Assembly: GCF_001422445.1 (NCBI RefSeq)
Contig: NZ_LMNA01000004.1
Coordinates: forward strand, 127,227 to 191,226
Origin: Pseudorhodoferax sp. Leaf274
GTDB taxonomy: Bacteria > Pseudomonadota > Gammaproteobacteria > Burkholderiales > Burkholderiaceae_C
DNA length: 64,000 nucleotides
Direction: 5' to 3'
Part shown: one piece after another, positions 16,816 to 24,647 of the stretch
Layout: each line of letters opens with the position of its first letter
Position numbering within the stretch: position 1 is the first letter of the stretch
The notes under the pieces: model-generated
Database searches by the model: none
Seen by the model: only the letters and a program-made list of their open reading frames with translations
What the model was told of the DNA's origin: nothing
Made by a program: the position numbers and the translations under genes

Positions 16816-19800
16816 AGCAGCACCCGGAAGCAACTGCCCCGCCCCGCCGTGCTCAGCACCTCGATGCTGCCGCCGTGGGCCTCCACCGCCTTCTTGGCGA
16901 TCGCCAGGCCCAGGCCGGTGCCCGGGATGGCGCCCACGTTGCTGGCGCGGTGGAAGGTCTCGAACAGGTGCGCCTGCTCGGCCTGCGGAATGCCGATGCC
17001 GTGGTCGCTGACCTCGAACACGCGGCGCGCGTCCTCGTCGCGCACCTGCAGGCACACCTGGCCCCCGTTCGGCGAGTACTTGACGGCGTTGGACAGCAGG
17101 TTGCCCAGCACATGGCGCAGCAGCCGCTCGTCGAACTGGCCCTCGGGGCTGGCGCTGCGGTACTCGACGACGATGTCGGCGGCGCGCTCCGGGTACTGGC
17201 TGCGCGCTTCCTCGGCGCAGTGGCGGCACAGCGCGGCCAGGTCCAGCGGCTGCGGCCGGCAGTCGAGCATCTGGGCATCGGCCCGGCCGATCAGCAGCAT
17301 GCGGTCCAGCATGCCGGTCATGCGCTGCACGCCGTTGACGATGCCCTCCAGCACCTCCTGGCGCTCCTCGCCCGCCATGCGCTCGCCGTAGTGCGCGATC
17401 AGCTCGGCCGACGACATGATGGTGGCCAGCGGCGTGCGGAACTCGTGGCTGGTCATGGCGACGAAGCGCGAGCGCAGCACGTTGAGCTCCTGCTGGCGCG
17501 CGAGCGCGGCGCGGATGTCGTCCTCGGCGCGCTTGCGGTCGGTGATGTCCAGGAAGGTCCAGATGGCGCCGGCCTCGGGGTTCTTGCCGAACACGCAGCG
17601 CCCGGCCAGTTGCACCCAGATGCGCTCGCCGTTCTTGCGCACCATCTGGCGCTCGCTGGTGTAGTGGCCGTCGCGGCGCAGGTGCTCGGCCGTGAGCAGG
17701 CCCTCGCGCAGGTAGCTCTCCTCGTCGGGGTACAGCATGCGCGAAGGCTGGCCGGTCAGCTCCTCGCGGCTGTAGCCCATGATCTCGACGAACTTGTCGT
17801 TGACCCAGCGGATCCGCCGGTTCACGTTGAAGGCGATGCCGACCAGCACGCTGGCGAAGATGGCCTCGCGCTCGGACGAGGTGCGCTTGAGCGCGACCTC
17901 CAGCTCCTTGCGCTCGGTCACGTCCATCACGGTCCAGACCGTGCCGCGCGTGATGTCGCTGGAACTCACGGCCGTGCCGGTGACGGACGCCCAGAACAAC
18001 GCGCCGTCACGCCGGCGCAGCTGCAGCTCGGCCTCGTAGGGCAGCTGCGCGGCCATGCGCGCGGCGATCTCGGCGCTGGCGCGGGCATGGTCCTCGGGCG
18101 TGGGGAACAGCGTGTCGAACGCCACCTCGGACCAGTTCGGCACGCTGCGCAGCGCGCGGTCGGTGCGGAAGATGCGGCCCATGGCCCGGTTGGCCCAGCG
18201 CAGGACCTGGTCCTGCGTGAGGAAGGCGATGCCGACCAGCGAGTTCTCCAGGATGGTCTCGCGCTCGGCCAGCGTGTCGCGCAGCCGCGCCTCCAGCGCC
18301 TTGCGCCGGCTCACGTCGGAGAAGAAGCCCAGCGAGGCGCTCTTGCCCTCCCAGGGCACCTGGGTCACGCCGATCTCGATCCAGGTGGTGCTGCCGTCCG
18401 CATGCAGCAGGCGCAGCTCGTAGCGGTCCGGCACGCGCTGGCCGGCCACGCGCTGGCGCTGGCGTTCGGCGACCAGGGGACGGTCGTCCGGGTGCACGGG
18501 GTCGACGAAGGTCTGGCCCAGCATGGCGCCGCGCGGGCGCCGCGCGATCTGCAGCGCGCGCTCGTTGACGAACACGAAGCGGCCGTCCTGCACCACGACC
18601 ATGCCCTCGCCCACGTGCTCGACCACGGCGCGGTAGCGCTCCTCGGAGCGGTGCAGCGCCTCCAGCATCAGCTTGCGTTCGGTGATGTCGGAGAAGAAGG
18701 TCAGCGTGGCGCGCTGGCCCGACCAGGGCACGATGGTGGTGCCCATCTCGATCCAGCGCTGCGCGCCGTCGCCGCCCAGCAGCCGCACCTCGTAGCGGCT
18801 TTCCACGGGCTCGCCGGCCAGCCGGCGCTGGCGCCGGTCCACCACCATGGCGCGGTCGTCCGGGTGCAGCAGCTGCAGGTAGCCGCGGCGGTCGAGCTCC
18901 TCGCGCGTCATGCGCATGATCTCCAGCGCGCGCTGGTTCACGAACGCCGGCTTGTCGGCCTCGATCACCACCATGGTGCCCTCGCCGGCGTGCTCGACCA
19001 CGGCGCGCATGCGCTGCTCGGACACGCGGATCTCCTCCGTCATGGCCTTGTGCGCGGTGACGTCGGAAAAGAAGATCAATGCCGCCGGCGCGCCGCCCCA
19101 GGGCACGACGGCCACGCCGATGGCGATCCAGCGCACCACGTCGCCCGGCAGCAGCAGGCGCAGCTCGTAGCGGTCGGGCGGGTGGCCGCCGGCCAGGCGG
19201 GTGCGCTGGCGCTCCAGCACCAGCGCCTGGTCGTCCGGGTGGACGCGCGTGAGAAAGCCGACCTGCAGCATCTGCGCCAGCGGCATGGCGGCGATCTCCG
19301 CGGCGCGCGGGTTGGCATAGACCACCTTCTCGTCCTGCACAACGACCATGCCTTCGGTCAGCCGCTCGATCACGGCGCGAAAGCGCTCCTCCGACGCATG
19401 CAGCGCCGCGCGCGTGGCCTTGGCCTCGGTGATGTCGGAGAAGAACACCATGGTCGCGGGCTCGCCGCCCCAGGGCACGACGGTGGCGTGCACGTCCAGC
19501 CAGCGCAAATCGCCGCCAGGCAGCAGGCGGCGCAGCTCGTAGCGGTGCGCGGCCTTGTCGCCGCGCTGGCGTGCCTGCTGGCGCACGGCGGCCAGGCCGC
19601 GGTCTTCCGGGTGCAGCCACTGCAGGTAGTCGGCGCCGTCCACATCGCCGGCCTGCAGCCGCATGATGGCCAGTGCGCGCGCGTTCCAGAACGCCACGCG
19701 GCCGTGCTGGATCACGGCCATGCCCTGCACCAGGTGCTCCACCAGCGCGCGGTAGCGCTCCTCGGACTGGCGCAGCGCGCGCTGGGTGGACTGGCGCTCG

Positions 19801-20213
19801 GACACGTCGCGCAGGAACAGGCCCGCCATGCCGCCACCGGGCAGCGAGAACACCGACAGCTCCAGCGTGACGGGCTGGCCGTCGCGGCGCAGCACGTCGA
19901 GTTCGAGCAGGCCGTCCAGGCCGCGCGTGGCGCCCGAGCGCAGGTAGGTCTGCAGGCCGCTGGCGTGCAGCTCGTCGGCATGCACGGGCACCAGCAGCGC
20001 GGAAAGAGGGCGGCCCAGCGCCTCGCTGCGCGGCCAGCCGAGCAGGCGCTCGGCGGCGGGATTGCACTCGACCACGCAGCCTGCCGCATCGGTGGCGAGA
20101 ACGCCATCCCGCGCATGCGCGATGAGCTGGGCGGCAAAGCCGGCTGCGGCGGATGGGTCGGCGGAATCGGCGCGCATGGGGGACACAGGAGCCGTGCTGG
20201 GGCGGCCCAGCAT
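16812..20213 (-). CDS. Cytoplasmic multi-PAS sensor histidine kinase
   Basis: This 1133-residue kinase has no evident transmembrane segment. There are seven PAS/PAC modules in a row (about 25-140, 145-267, 268-391, 392-515, 516-640, 645-770, 776-897), then a HisKA domain with T-S-H-E-F-R-T-P-L (His 923) and an HATPase domain with the N box L-L-S-N-A-V-K-Y and glycine boxes G-I-G-I-P and G-T-G-L-G-L. Modules 2-5 are very alike and look like internal duplications. The GTG-started receiver gene overlaps its stop. Start uncertain: Met at 20213 is used, while a second Met at 20177 (residue 13) is equally plausible and neither has a good ribosome site. Signal unknown; PAS domains often bind haem, flavin or small ligands. 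Confidence 0.88.
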   Translation of the reverse strand: MLGRPSTAPVSPMRADSADPSAAAGFAAQLIAHARDGVLATDAAGCVVECNPAAERLLGWPRSEALGRPLSALLVPVHADELHASGLQTYLRSGATRGLDGLLELDVLRRDGQPVTLELSVFSLPGGGMAGLFLRDVSERQSTQRALRQSEERYRALVEHLVQGMAVIQHGRVAFWNARALAIMRLQAGDVDGADYLQWLHPEDRGLAAVRQQARQRGDKAAHRYELRRLLPGGDLRWLDVHATVVPWGGEPATMVFFSDITEAKATRAALHASEERFRAVIERLTEGMVVVQDEKVVYANPRAAEIAAMPLAQMLQVGFLTRVHPDDQALVLERQRTRLAGGHPPDRYELRLLLPGDVVRWIAIGVAVVPWGGAPAALIFFSDVTAHKAMTEEIRVSEQRMRAVVEHAGEGTMVVIEADKPAFVNQRALEIMRMTREELDRRGYLQLLHPDDRAMVVDRRQRRLAGEPVESRYEVRLLGGDGAQRWIEMGTTIVPWSGQRATLTFFSDITERKLMLEALHRSEERYRAVVEHVGEGMVVVQDGRFVFVNERALQIARRPRGAMLGQTFVDPVHPDDRPLVAERQRQRVAGQRVPDRYELRLLHADGSTTWIEIGVTQVPWEGKSASLGFFSDVSRRKALEARLRDTLAERETILENSLVGIAFLTQDQVLRWANRAMGRIFRTDRALRSVPNWSEVAFDTLFPTPEDHARASAEIAARMAAQLPYEAELQLRRRDGALFWASVTGTAVSSSDITRGTVWTVMDVTERKELEVALKRTSSEREAIFASVLVGIAFNVNRRIRWVNDKFVEIMGYSREELTGQPSRMLYPDEESYLREGLLTAEHLRRDGHYTSERQMVRKNGERIWVQLAGRCVFGKNPEAGAIWTFLDITDRKRAEDDIRAALARQQELNVLRSRFVAMTSHEFRTPLATIMSSAELIAHYGERMAGEERQEVLEGIVNGVQRMTGMLDRMLLIGRADAQMLDCRPQPLDLAALCRHCAEEARSQYPERAADIVVEYRSASPEGQFDERLLRHVLGNLLSNAVKYSPNGGQVCLQVRDEDARRVFEVSDHGIGIPQAEQAHLFETFHRASNVGAIPGTGLGLAIAKKAVEAHGGSIEVLSTAGRGSCFRVLL

Positions 20214-20228
20214 AGCGCATGCCGCACC

Positions 20229-20266
20229 TACAATCCGCGCGTCCCATCCCCGTCAAGGAAAGTGCA
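20229..20266 (+). promoter_or_regulatory. Putative -10 element and ribosome site of the OmpR-type regulator gene
   Basis: TACAAT at 20229-20234 fits a sigma-70 -10 hexamer, and an AAGGAAAG ribosome site lies just ahead of the ATG at 20268. I do not see a good -35 hexamer 16-18 bases upstream, so the promoter may need an activator. It lies in the divergent gap between the histidine kinase and the regulator. Confidence 0.4.
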
Positions 20267-20267
20267 G

Positions 20268-21002
20268 ATGGAGCCGTTGGACAGTGCCAACCGGCCGCGG
20301 CTGCTGGTGGTCGATGACGAAGCCGCGCTGCGCGATGTGCTGGCGCGCTACTTCGTCCACAACAATTTCGACGTGCGCGCGGCGGCCGACGCGGGCCAGG
20401 CCCGTGCACTGATCGCCACGGCCGTGCCGGACCTGGTGCTGGTGGACGTCAACATGCCCGGCGAGAGCGGCCTGTCGCTGGCGCGCTGGCTGCGCGAGAC
20501 CCATCCCCGCGTGGGCCTGGTCATGCTGACCGGCGCGGCCGATGCGGTGGACCGCATCGTCGGCCTGGAGGTCGGCGCCGACGACTACGTGACCAAGCCT
20601 TTCGAGACCCGCGAGCTGCTGGCGCGGCTGCGCAATCTGCTGCGCCGGCTGTCGCCCGGCCCCGCCACGCCGCCACCGGCCAACCCCCGGCGCGCGCGCT
20701 TCGGGCTGTGCGAGCTCGACCTCGATGCGCGCCGGCTGCTGCGCTGCGACGACGGCAGCGAGGTGCCGGTGTCGGCCACCGAGTTCGACCTGCTGGCGCT
20801 GTTCGCACGCCACCCGAACCGGCCGCTGAACCGCGACCAGATCATGAGCCACGGCCACAACCGCAGCTGGGATGCACTGGACCGCTCGATCGACCTGCGC
20901 GTGATGCGGCTGCGCCGCAAGATCGAGCCGAACCCGGACAAGCCCCGGGTGCTGAAGACCGTGCGCAGCGTGGGCTACATGTACGTGCCGGACGGCGAGT
21001 GA
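20268..21002 (+). CDS. OmpR/PhoB-family response regulator
   Basis: The 244-residue protein has an N-terminal receiver domain (V-V-D-D-E near residue 14, phosphoacceptor in L-V-L-V-D-V-N-M-P near 60, Lys in V-T-K-P-F) and a C-terminal winged-helix Trans_reg_C domain at about 140-238 with V-S-A-T-E-F-D-L-L and R-S-I-D-L-R-V-M-R-L-R-R-K. It is divergent from the multi-PAS kinase, 54 bases away, so it may be a second target of that kinase, giving one kinase and two receivers (one with DNA-binding output, one without). Another possibility is that it answers to a kinase elsewhere. The long open frame upstream is only a shadow of the kinase gene. Confidence 0.9.
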   Translation: MEPLDSANRPRLLVVDDEAALRDVLARYFVHNNFDVRAAADAGQARALIATAVPDLVLVDVNMPGESGLSLARWLRETHPRVGLVMLTGAADAVDRIVGLEVGADDYVTKPFETRELLARLRNLLRRLSPGPATPPPANPRRARFGLCELDLDARRLLRCDDGSEVPVSATEFDLLALFARHPNRPLNRDQIMSHGHNRSWDALDRSIDLRVMRLRRKIEPNPDKPRVLKTVRSVGYMYVPDGE

Positions 21003-21039
21003 CCCGGGTCATGCGGCAGCGCCAGCAGCAAGGCCGGTG

Positions 21040-22425
21040 TCAGGGCCGCTCGCGCGGCACCACGCGCGTGTCGAGCGACGCCGGCTGGTAGTCCGGCTGG
21101 AAGGTGCAGCCCGCACCGAACTGCGCCTCGAAACCCGGGCACTGCTGCGCGATCTCCTGCGCCGTGGGCTTGCTGCCGGTCTCCACCCAGCGCAGCAGCG
21201 CGGCCAGCAGCGCCGGGTAGGTCGGGTCGCTGATGTAGCTGTGCGTGCCCTCGCGCGTGAAGGTCTGCACCAGCCGTGCACCGCTGCCGCCGTTCTCCAT
21301 GGTCTGTCTGAAATAGGCATCGAGCTCGACGAAGGCGGTCGGGTCGCTGATCCACTTGGTGCTCAGCACCGGCACCGGGATGCGGCCCGTCGGGTCGGTG
21401 TCGGCGCCGAAGCGCTGCACGGCCCCGGGGTCGGCCCGGTAGCGCAGCACGCCGGCATTGAGCGCGGCATCGTCCGCCGAACCGCTGTAGACCGCGCCGG
21501 TGTTGCCGAACGGGCTGGCGCCGCCGGTGCGTCTGGCCACCACGTCCTGGAAGTGGAAGGTGCCCCAGTTCAGGTGCGACTGGATCGAACTGGCCGGGAT
21601 GCGGATCACGCGCGCGATGGTCTCCACCTTGGCCTGCTGCTCGGGCGTGCGCTGCGCCGCCGTGCGGTTCAGGCCCAGGCATTCGGCGGTGCGCGCGTTG
21701 AGGTCGGCCGACGTCATCGTGGCCCCGGCCGGCAGGCCGATGTTGAGCGGGTACTGCGTCTCGCCCGGCCGCGGGTGGTTGTTGCACAGGTACTGGTAGA
21801 CCACGCGCAGGTCGGTGCGGAAGTCGTACGAGCGGGTGCCGCCGGCCAGCACGCCGCTGGTCAGCAGCACGGCGTCGTAGGGCTGCGTGCCCACGGTCTC
21901 GGCGGTGAACATCTCGGCCGCCTTGGCCGCCACGCCCGCGCCCCACGACTGGCCGTGCAGGATGGTGCGCTGCGGCTTTGCCACATGCTCGCGGAAGATG
22001 CGGCGCAGCCGCTCGGTGTCCTCGGCCGCGGCGCGCACCTCCACCCCGCCCTGGCGGAAGGTCGAGCCGGCCCAGGCGTAGCCGGCCTTGACCATGATGG
22101 CCCAGCGCGTGAGGTCTTCGGTGGCGCGCTCCATGGTGGGCGCGTCCAGGCTCGGGCCGCCGTGCGCGTGCAGCACGAGGTGGCCGTTCCAGTCCCGCGG
22201 CATGGCGATCAGGTAGTAGGCGCCGGCCGAGTCCTGGCCCTGCAGGCAACGCGCCGTGGCCGGCACGGCCTCCGGGCAGGTGGCGGCCTGCGGGGCCGCC
22301 TCCCGGGGACTGTCGTCGCCGCCGCCGCAGGCGCCGAGCAGCAGCGCACTGGCCAGCAGGGCGGCCAGGCGGCCGAGCGGAGCGAAGGGAACGAGGGCGA
22401 TGGAAGGGTGCGCAGGCAGCGGCAT
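21040..22425 (-). CDS. Lipoprotein alpha/beta-hydrolase (esterase-like)
   Basis: The 461-residue protein has a lipoprotein signal ending L-L-G-A-C followed by G-G-G-D-D, so it is probably anchored in the envelope. A hydrolase core shows H-A-H-G-G-P-S (oxyanion region) near residue 85 and the nucleophile elbow G-Q-S-W-G-A-G near 160, with candidate acid and His residues towards the C-terminus (T-R-E-G-T-H-S-Y). Four or more cysteines suggest disulfides. The start at 22425 has GGAGA upstream. It is divergent from the LysR gene, which may control it. It could hydrolyse an ester or amide; the family is broad and I cannot narrow the substrate. Confidence 0.8.
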   Translation of the reverse strand: MPLPAHPSIALVPFAPLGRLAALLASALLLGACGGGDDSPREAAPQAATCPEAVPATARCLQGQDSAGAYYLIAMPRDWNGHLVLHAHGGPSLDAPTMERATEDLTRWAIMVKAGYAWAGSTFRQGGVEVRAAAEDTERLRRIFREHVAKPQRTILHGQSWGAGVAAKAAEMFTAETVGTQPYDAVLLTSGVLAGGTRSYDFRTDLRVVYQYLCNNHPRPGETQYPLNIGLPAGATMTSADLNARTAECLGLNRTAAQRTPEQQAKVETIARVIRIPASSIQSHLNWGTFHFQDVVARRTGGASPFGNTGAVYSGSADDAALNAGVLRYRADPGAVQRFGADTDPTGRIPVPVLSTKWISDPTAFVELDAYFRQTMENGGSGARLVQTFTREGTHSYISDPTYPALLAALLRWVETGSKPTAQEIAQQCPGFEAQFGAGCTFQPDYQPASLDTRVVPRERP

Positions 22426-22457
22426 GGGTCGTCTCCGGTGTGTTGTCGAAAGCCGGC

Positions 22458-22474
22458 GCGATCGTAGGCATCGC
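22458..22474. promoter_or_regulatory. Possible LysR-type binding dyad
   Basis: The dyad GCGAT-N7-ATCGC lies in the 99-base gap between the divergent hydrolase and LysR genes, where a LysR regulator usually binds. The spacing fits a LysR box only loosely, so this is a weak call. Confidence 0.3.
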
Positions 22475-22524
22475 CTGCGCAGATGGCAAAGACCGGGTTC
22501 GTCTGCGCTCGATATGATGAAGAT

Positions 22525-23463
22525 ATGGACCTGCGCCAGCTCCGCTACTTCCTGGCCGTGGCCCGGGCCGGCCACATCACGCGCGCCGCGGAAGAACTGG
22601 GCATGCAGCAGCCGCCGCTGAGCCAGCAGATCAAGGCGCTGGAGACCGAGCTCGGCATGCCGCTGTTCCAGCGCCACCCGCGCGGCGTGCGCCTCACCGA
22701 CGCCGGCCAGCGCCTGCAGGACGAAGCCGGCCGCCTGCTGGCCGACTTCGACGCCATGCGCGCACGCATGCTCTCGCTCAGCGACGGGCGGCACGGCCCC
22801 TTGTCGGTCGGCTTCACGAGTTCGGCCGCCGCCCATGCCTTCACCCCGGAGACATTGCGGGCCTGCCGCAGCCGCTACCCCGGCATCGAGCTGACGGTGC
22901 GCGAGAACAACGCCGCCGAGATCACCGAGGCCGTGGCGGCCGCGCGGCTGCACTGCGGCTTCCTGCGCGTGCCGGTGTCCGCGCCGCCCGGCGTGGTGCT
23001 GCAGACGCTGCTGAGCGAACCCGCCGTGCTGGCCTTGCCGCGCGGCCACGCGCTGGCGCGCCAGGGCGCCTGCGTGCCGCTGGGCGCGCTGCAGGACCAG
23101 CCGCTGCTGCTGGTGCGGCGCCCCGGCGCGCCGGGGCTGTACGCCAACCTGCTCGCGCTGTGCGCGCAGCAGGGCGTGCGCGTGCGCGTGGCGGCCGAAG
23201 TCGACCGCATGATGACCAACCTGAACCTCGTCGCGGCCGGGGCCGGCATCTCGGTGGTGCCGGCGTCCATGCGCGGCGTGCACCCGCATGCCATCGTCTA
23301 CCGCCCGCTGGAGCCGGCGGCGGCGCTGGACGCGCCGCTCACGCTGGCCTGGCGCGAAGGCGACCGCAGCGGGCCCACGGCCACCTTCGTCGCGCTGGTG
23401 CAACGCCTGGCCACCGCGCACCGGCGCCGGGCCCAGCGCGCGCTCGACCGGGAGCCGGCATGA
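22525..23463 (+). CDS. LysR-family transcriptional regulator
   Basis: This 312-residue regulator has the classic N-terminal helix-turn-helix (M-D-L-R-Q-L-R-Y-F-L-A-V-A-R, residues 1-60) and a LysR substrate-binding domain (about 90-295) beginning G-P-L-S-V-G-F-T. The Met at 22525 aligns with the family's normal start; 14 extra upstream codons are open but not expected. Its stop overlaps the start of the TctC-like receptor gene (ATGA), an arrangement seen often in Burkholderiales where the regulator and receptor share one message. It may regulate that receptor and the divergent lipoprotein hydrolase. The effector is probably an aromatic or organic acid, by family precedent only. Confidence 0.92.
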   Translation: MDLRQLRYFLAVARAGHITRAAEELGMQQPPLSQQIKALETELGMPLFQRHPRGVRLTDAGQRLQDEAGRLLADFDAMRARMLSLSDGRHGPLSVGFTSSAAAHAFTPETLRACRSRYPGIELTVRENNAAEITEAVAAARLHCGFLRVPVSAPPGVVLQTLLSEPAVLALPRGHALARQGACVPLGALQDQPLLLVRRPGAPGLYANLLALCAQQGVRVRVAAEVDRMMTNLNLVAAGAGISVVPASMRGVHPHAIVYRPLEPAAALDAPLTLAWREGDRSGPTATFVALVQRLATAHRRRAQRALDREPA

Positions 23464-24407
23464 CCGCGCGGCGCACGCTGCTGCTGGGCACGGCCGCGGC
23501 CCTGTGCGCGCCGGCCATCGCCAGCACGCCCTGGCCCAGCCGCCCGCTGCGCCTGCTGGTGGCCTACGCGACCGGCGGCGTCAGCGACGACATCACGCGG
23601 CTGCTGGCCGAGCGCCTGGCCCAGCGCATCGGCGTGCCGGTGGTGGTGGAGAACCGCGCCGGCGCCGGCGGCACGCTGGCCATGGCCGCGCTGGCGCGCG
23701 CGCCGGCCGACGGCCACACGCTGTGCTTCTCGGCCATCACGCCGCTGACGGTGGCGCCGCTGCTGGGCCCGGTGCGCTACGACCCGCTGCGCGACATCGC
23801 GCCCGTGGCCGGCGTGATGTCCACCCCGGTGCTGGTGGTCGCCACGCCGGCACTGGCCGCGCGCAACCTGCCCGAAGCCCTTGCGCGCGCCGGCACCAGC
23901 GGCCTGCGCTGGGCCAGTTCGGGCCTGGGCACCACCGGCCACCTGGTCATGGAACAGGTGCGCCGCGCCAGCGGCGTGGCCATCACGCACGTGCCGTACA
24001 AGGGCGGCAGCCAGCAGATCAGCGACGCCCTGGGCGGCCAGTTCGAGCTGCTGTCCACCAACGTGGGCACGGTGCAGCTGGGCCACGTGCGCCGCGGCCG
24101 GCTGCAGGCGCTCGCGGTCGGCGCGCCGGCGCGCGTGCCCGTGCTGCCCGCCGTGCAGACATTGGCCGAGGCCGGCTTCGCCAGCGCCAACCTGTGGTCG
24201 CTGTTCGGCCTGTTCGCGCCGGGCGACACGCCGACCGACCTGCGCGAGCAGATCAACAGCGAGGTCAACGCCGTGCTGTCGGAGCCGGAGCTGCAGGAGC
24301 GGCTCATGGCCGTGAACAACCTGCCGCTGCTGGACAGCCCGCGCGGGTTCGCGCAGCGCATCGCGCAGGAGGGCGCGGTGCACCGCGACCTCCTGCAGCA
24401 GCGCTGA
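23460..24407 (+). CDS. Bug/TctC-family tripartite tricarboxylate transporter receptor
   Basis: The 315-residue solute receptor has an atypical signal peptide containing R-R (M-T-A-R-R-T-L-L-L-G), so export could be by Sec or Tat. The mature part shows the Bug fold: R-L-L-V-A-Y-A-T-G-G-V-S-D (an S-D replacing the more common T-D), G-A-G-G-T-L-A, and V-P-Y-K-G-G-S-Q-Q near residue 178. It overlaps the LysR gene by four bases. The stop codon abuts the terminal inverted repeat of the MITE-like element at 24407. No tctAB lies adjacent on this strand; tctBA are 3.2 kb downstream in another unit. Confidence 0.9.
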   Translation: MTARRTLLLGTAAALCAPAIASTPWPSRPLRLLVAYATGGVSDDITRLLAERLAQRIGVPVVVENRAGAGGTLAMAALARAPADGHTLCFSAITPLTVAPLLGPVRYDPLRDIAPVAGVMSTPVLVVATPALAARNLPEALARAGTSGLRWASSGLGTTGHLVMEQVRRASGVAITHVPYKGGSQQISDALGGQFELLSTNVGTVQLGHVRRGRLQALAVGAPARVPVLPAVQTLAEAGFASANLWSLFGLFAPGDTPTDLREQINSEVNAVLSEPELQERLMAVNNLPLLDSPRGFAQRIAQEGAVHRDLLQQR

Positions 24408-24644
24408 ACCTAGATTCGGCAGTTGGATGCGCCTGACGGTGCCGTGATCGGCGTGTCAGGCAAGGCGCGACGACGCGGCGCACTCCTGTGCGCAAGGAGG
24501 AGCAACGCCGCATGGCGCGGCGAGCGCGGTGCCGGCGGGTGCATAGCGGCCTCACCCAGCAGTTGAGCGCTATCGGAGACGTCAAGTCCAGTGTTCATGC
24601 GGCTTTTCAAAGGACTGCGAGCGGTCAACCGCCGAATCTAGGTT
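24407..24644. mobile_element. MITE-like element with 19-bp terminal inverted repeats
   Basis: AACCTAGATTCGGCAGTTG at 24407-24425 is matched in reverse complement by 24626-24644 with a single mismatch. The 238-base interior codes for no convincing protein and can form further hairpins (GCCTGAC at 24431 with GTCAGGC near 24454; GCGCAC-TCCT-GTGCGC at 24478-24493). A TGA at 24405-24407 is repeated at 24644-24646, which would be a 3-base target duplication if the element proper is ACCTAG...CTAGGT. It sits between two convergent genes and has no transposase, so it fits a non-autonomous miniature element. Confidence 0.75.
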
Positions 24645-24647
24645 GAA

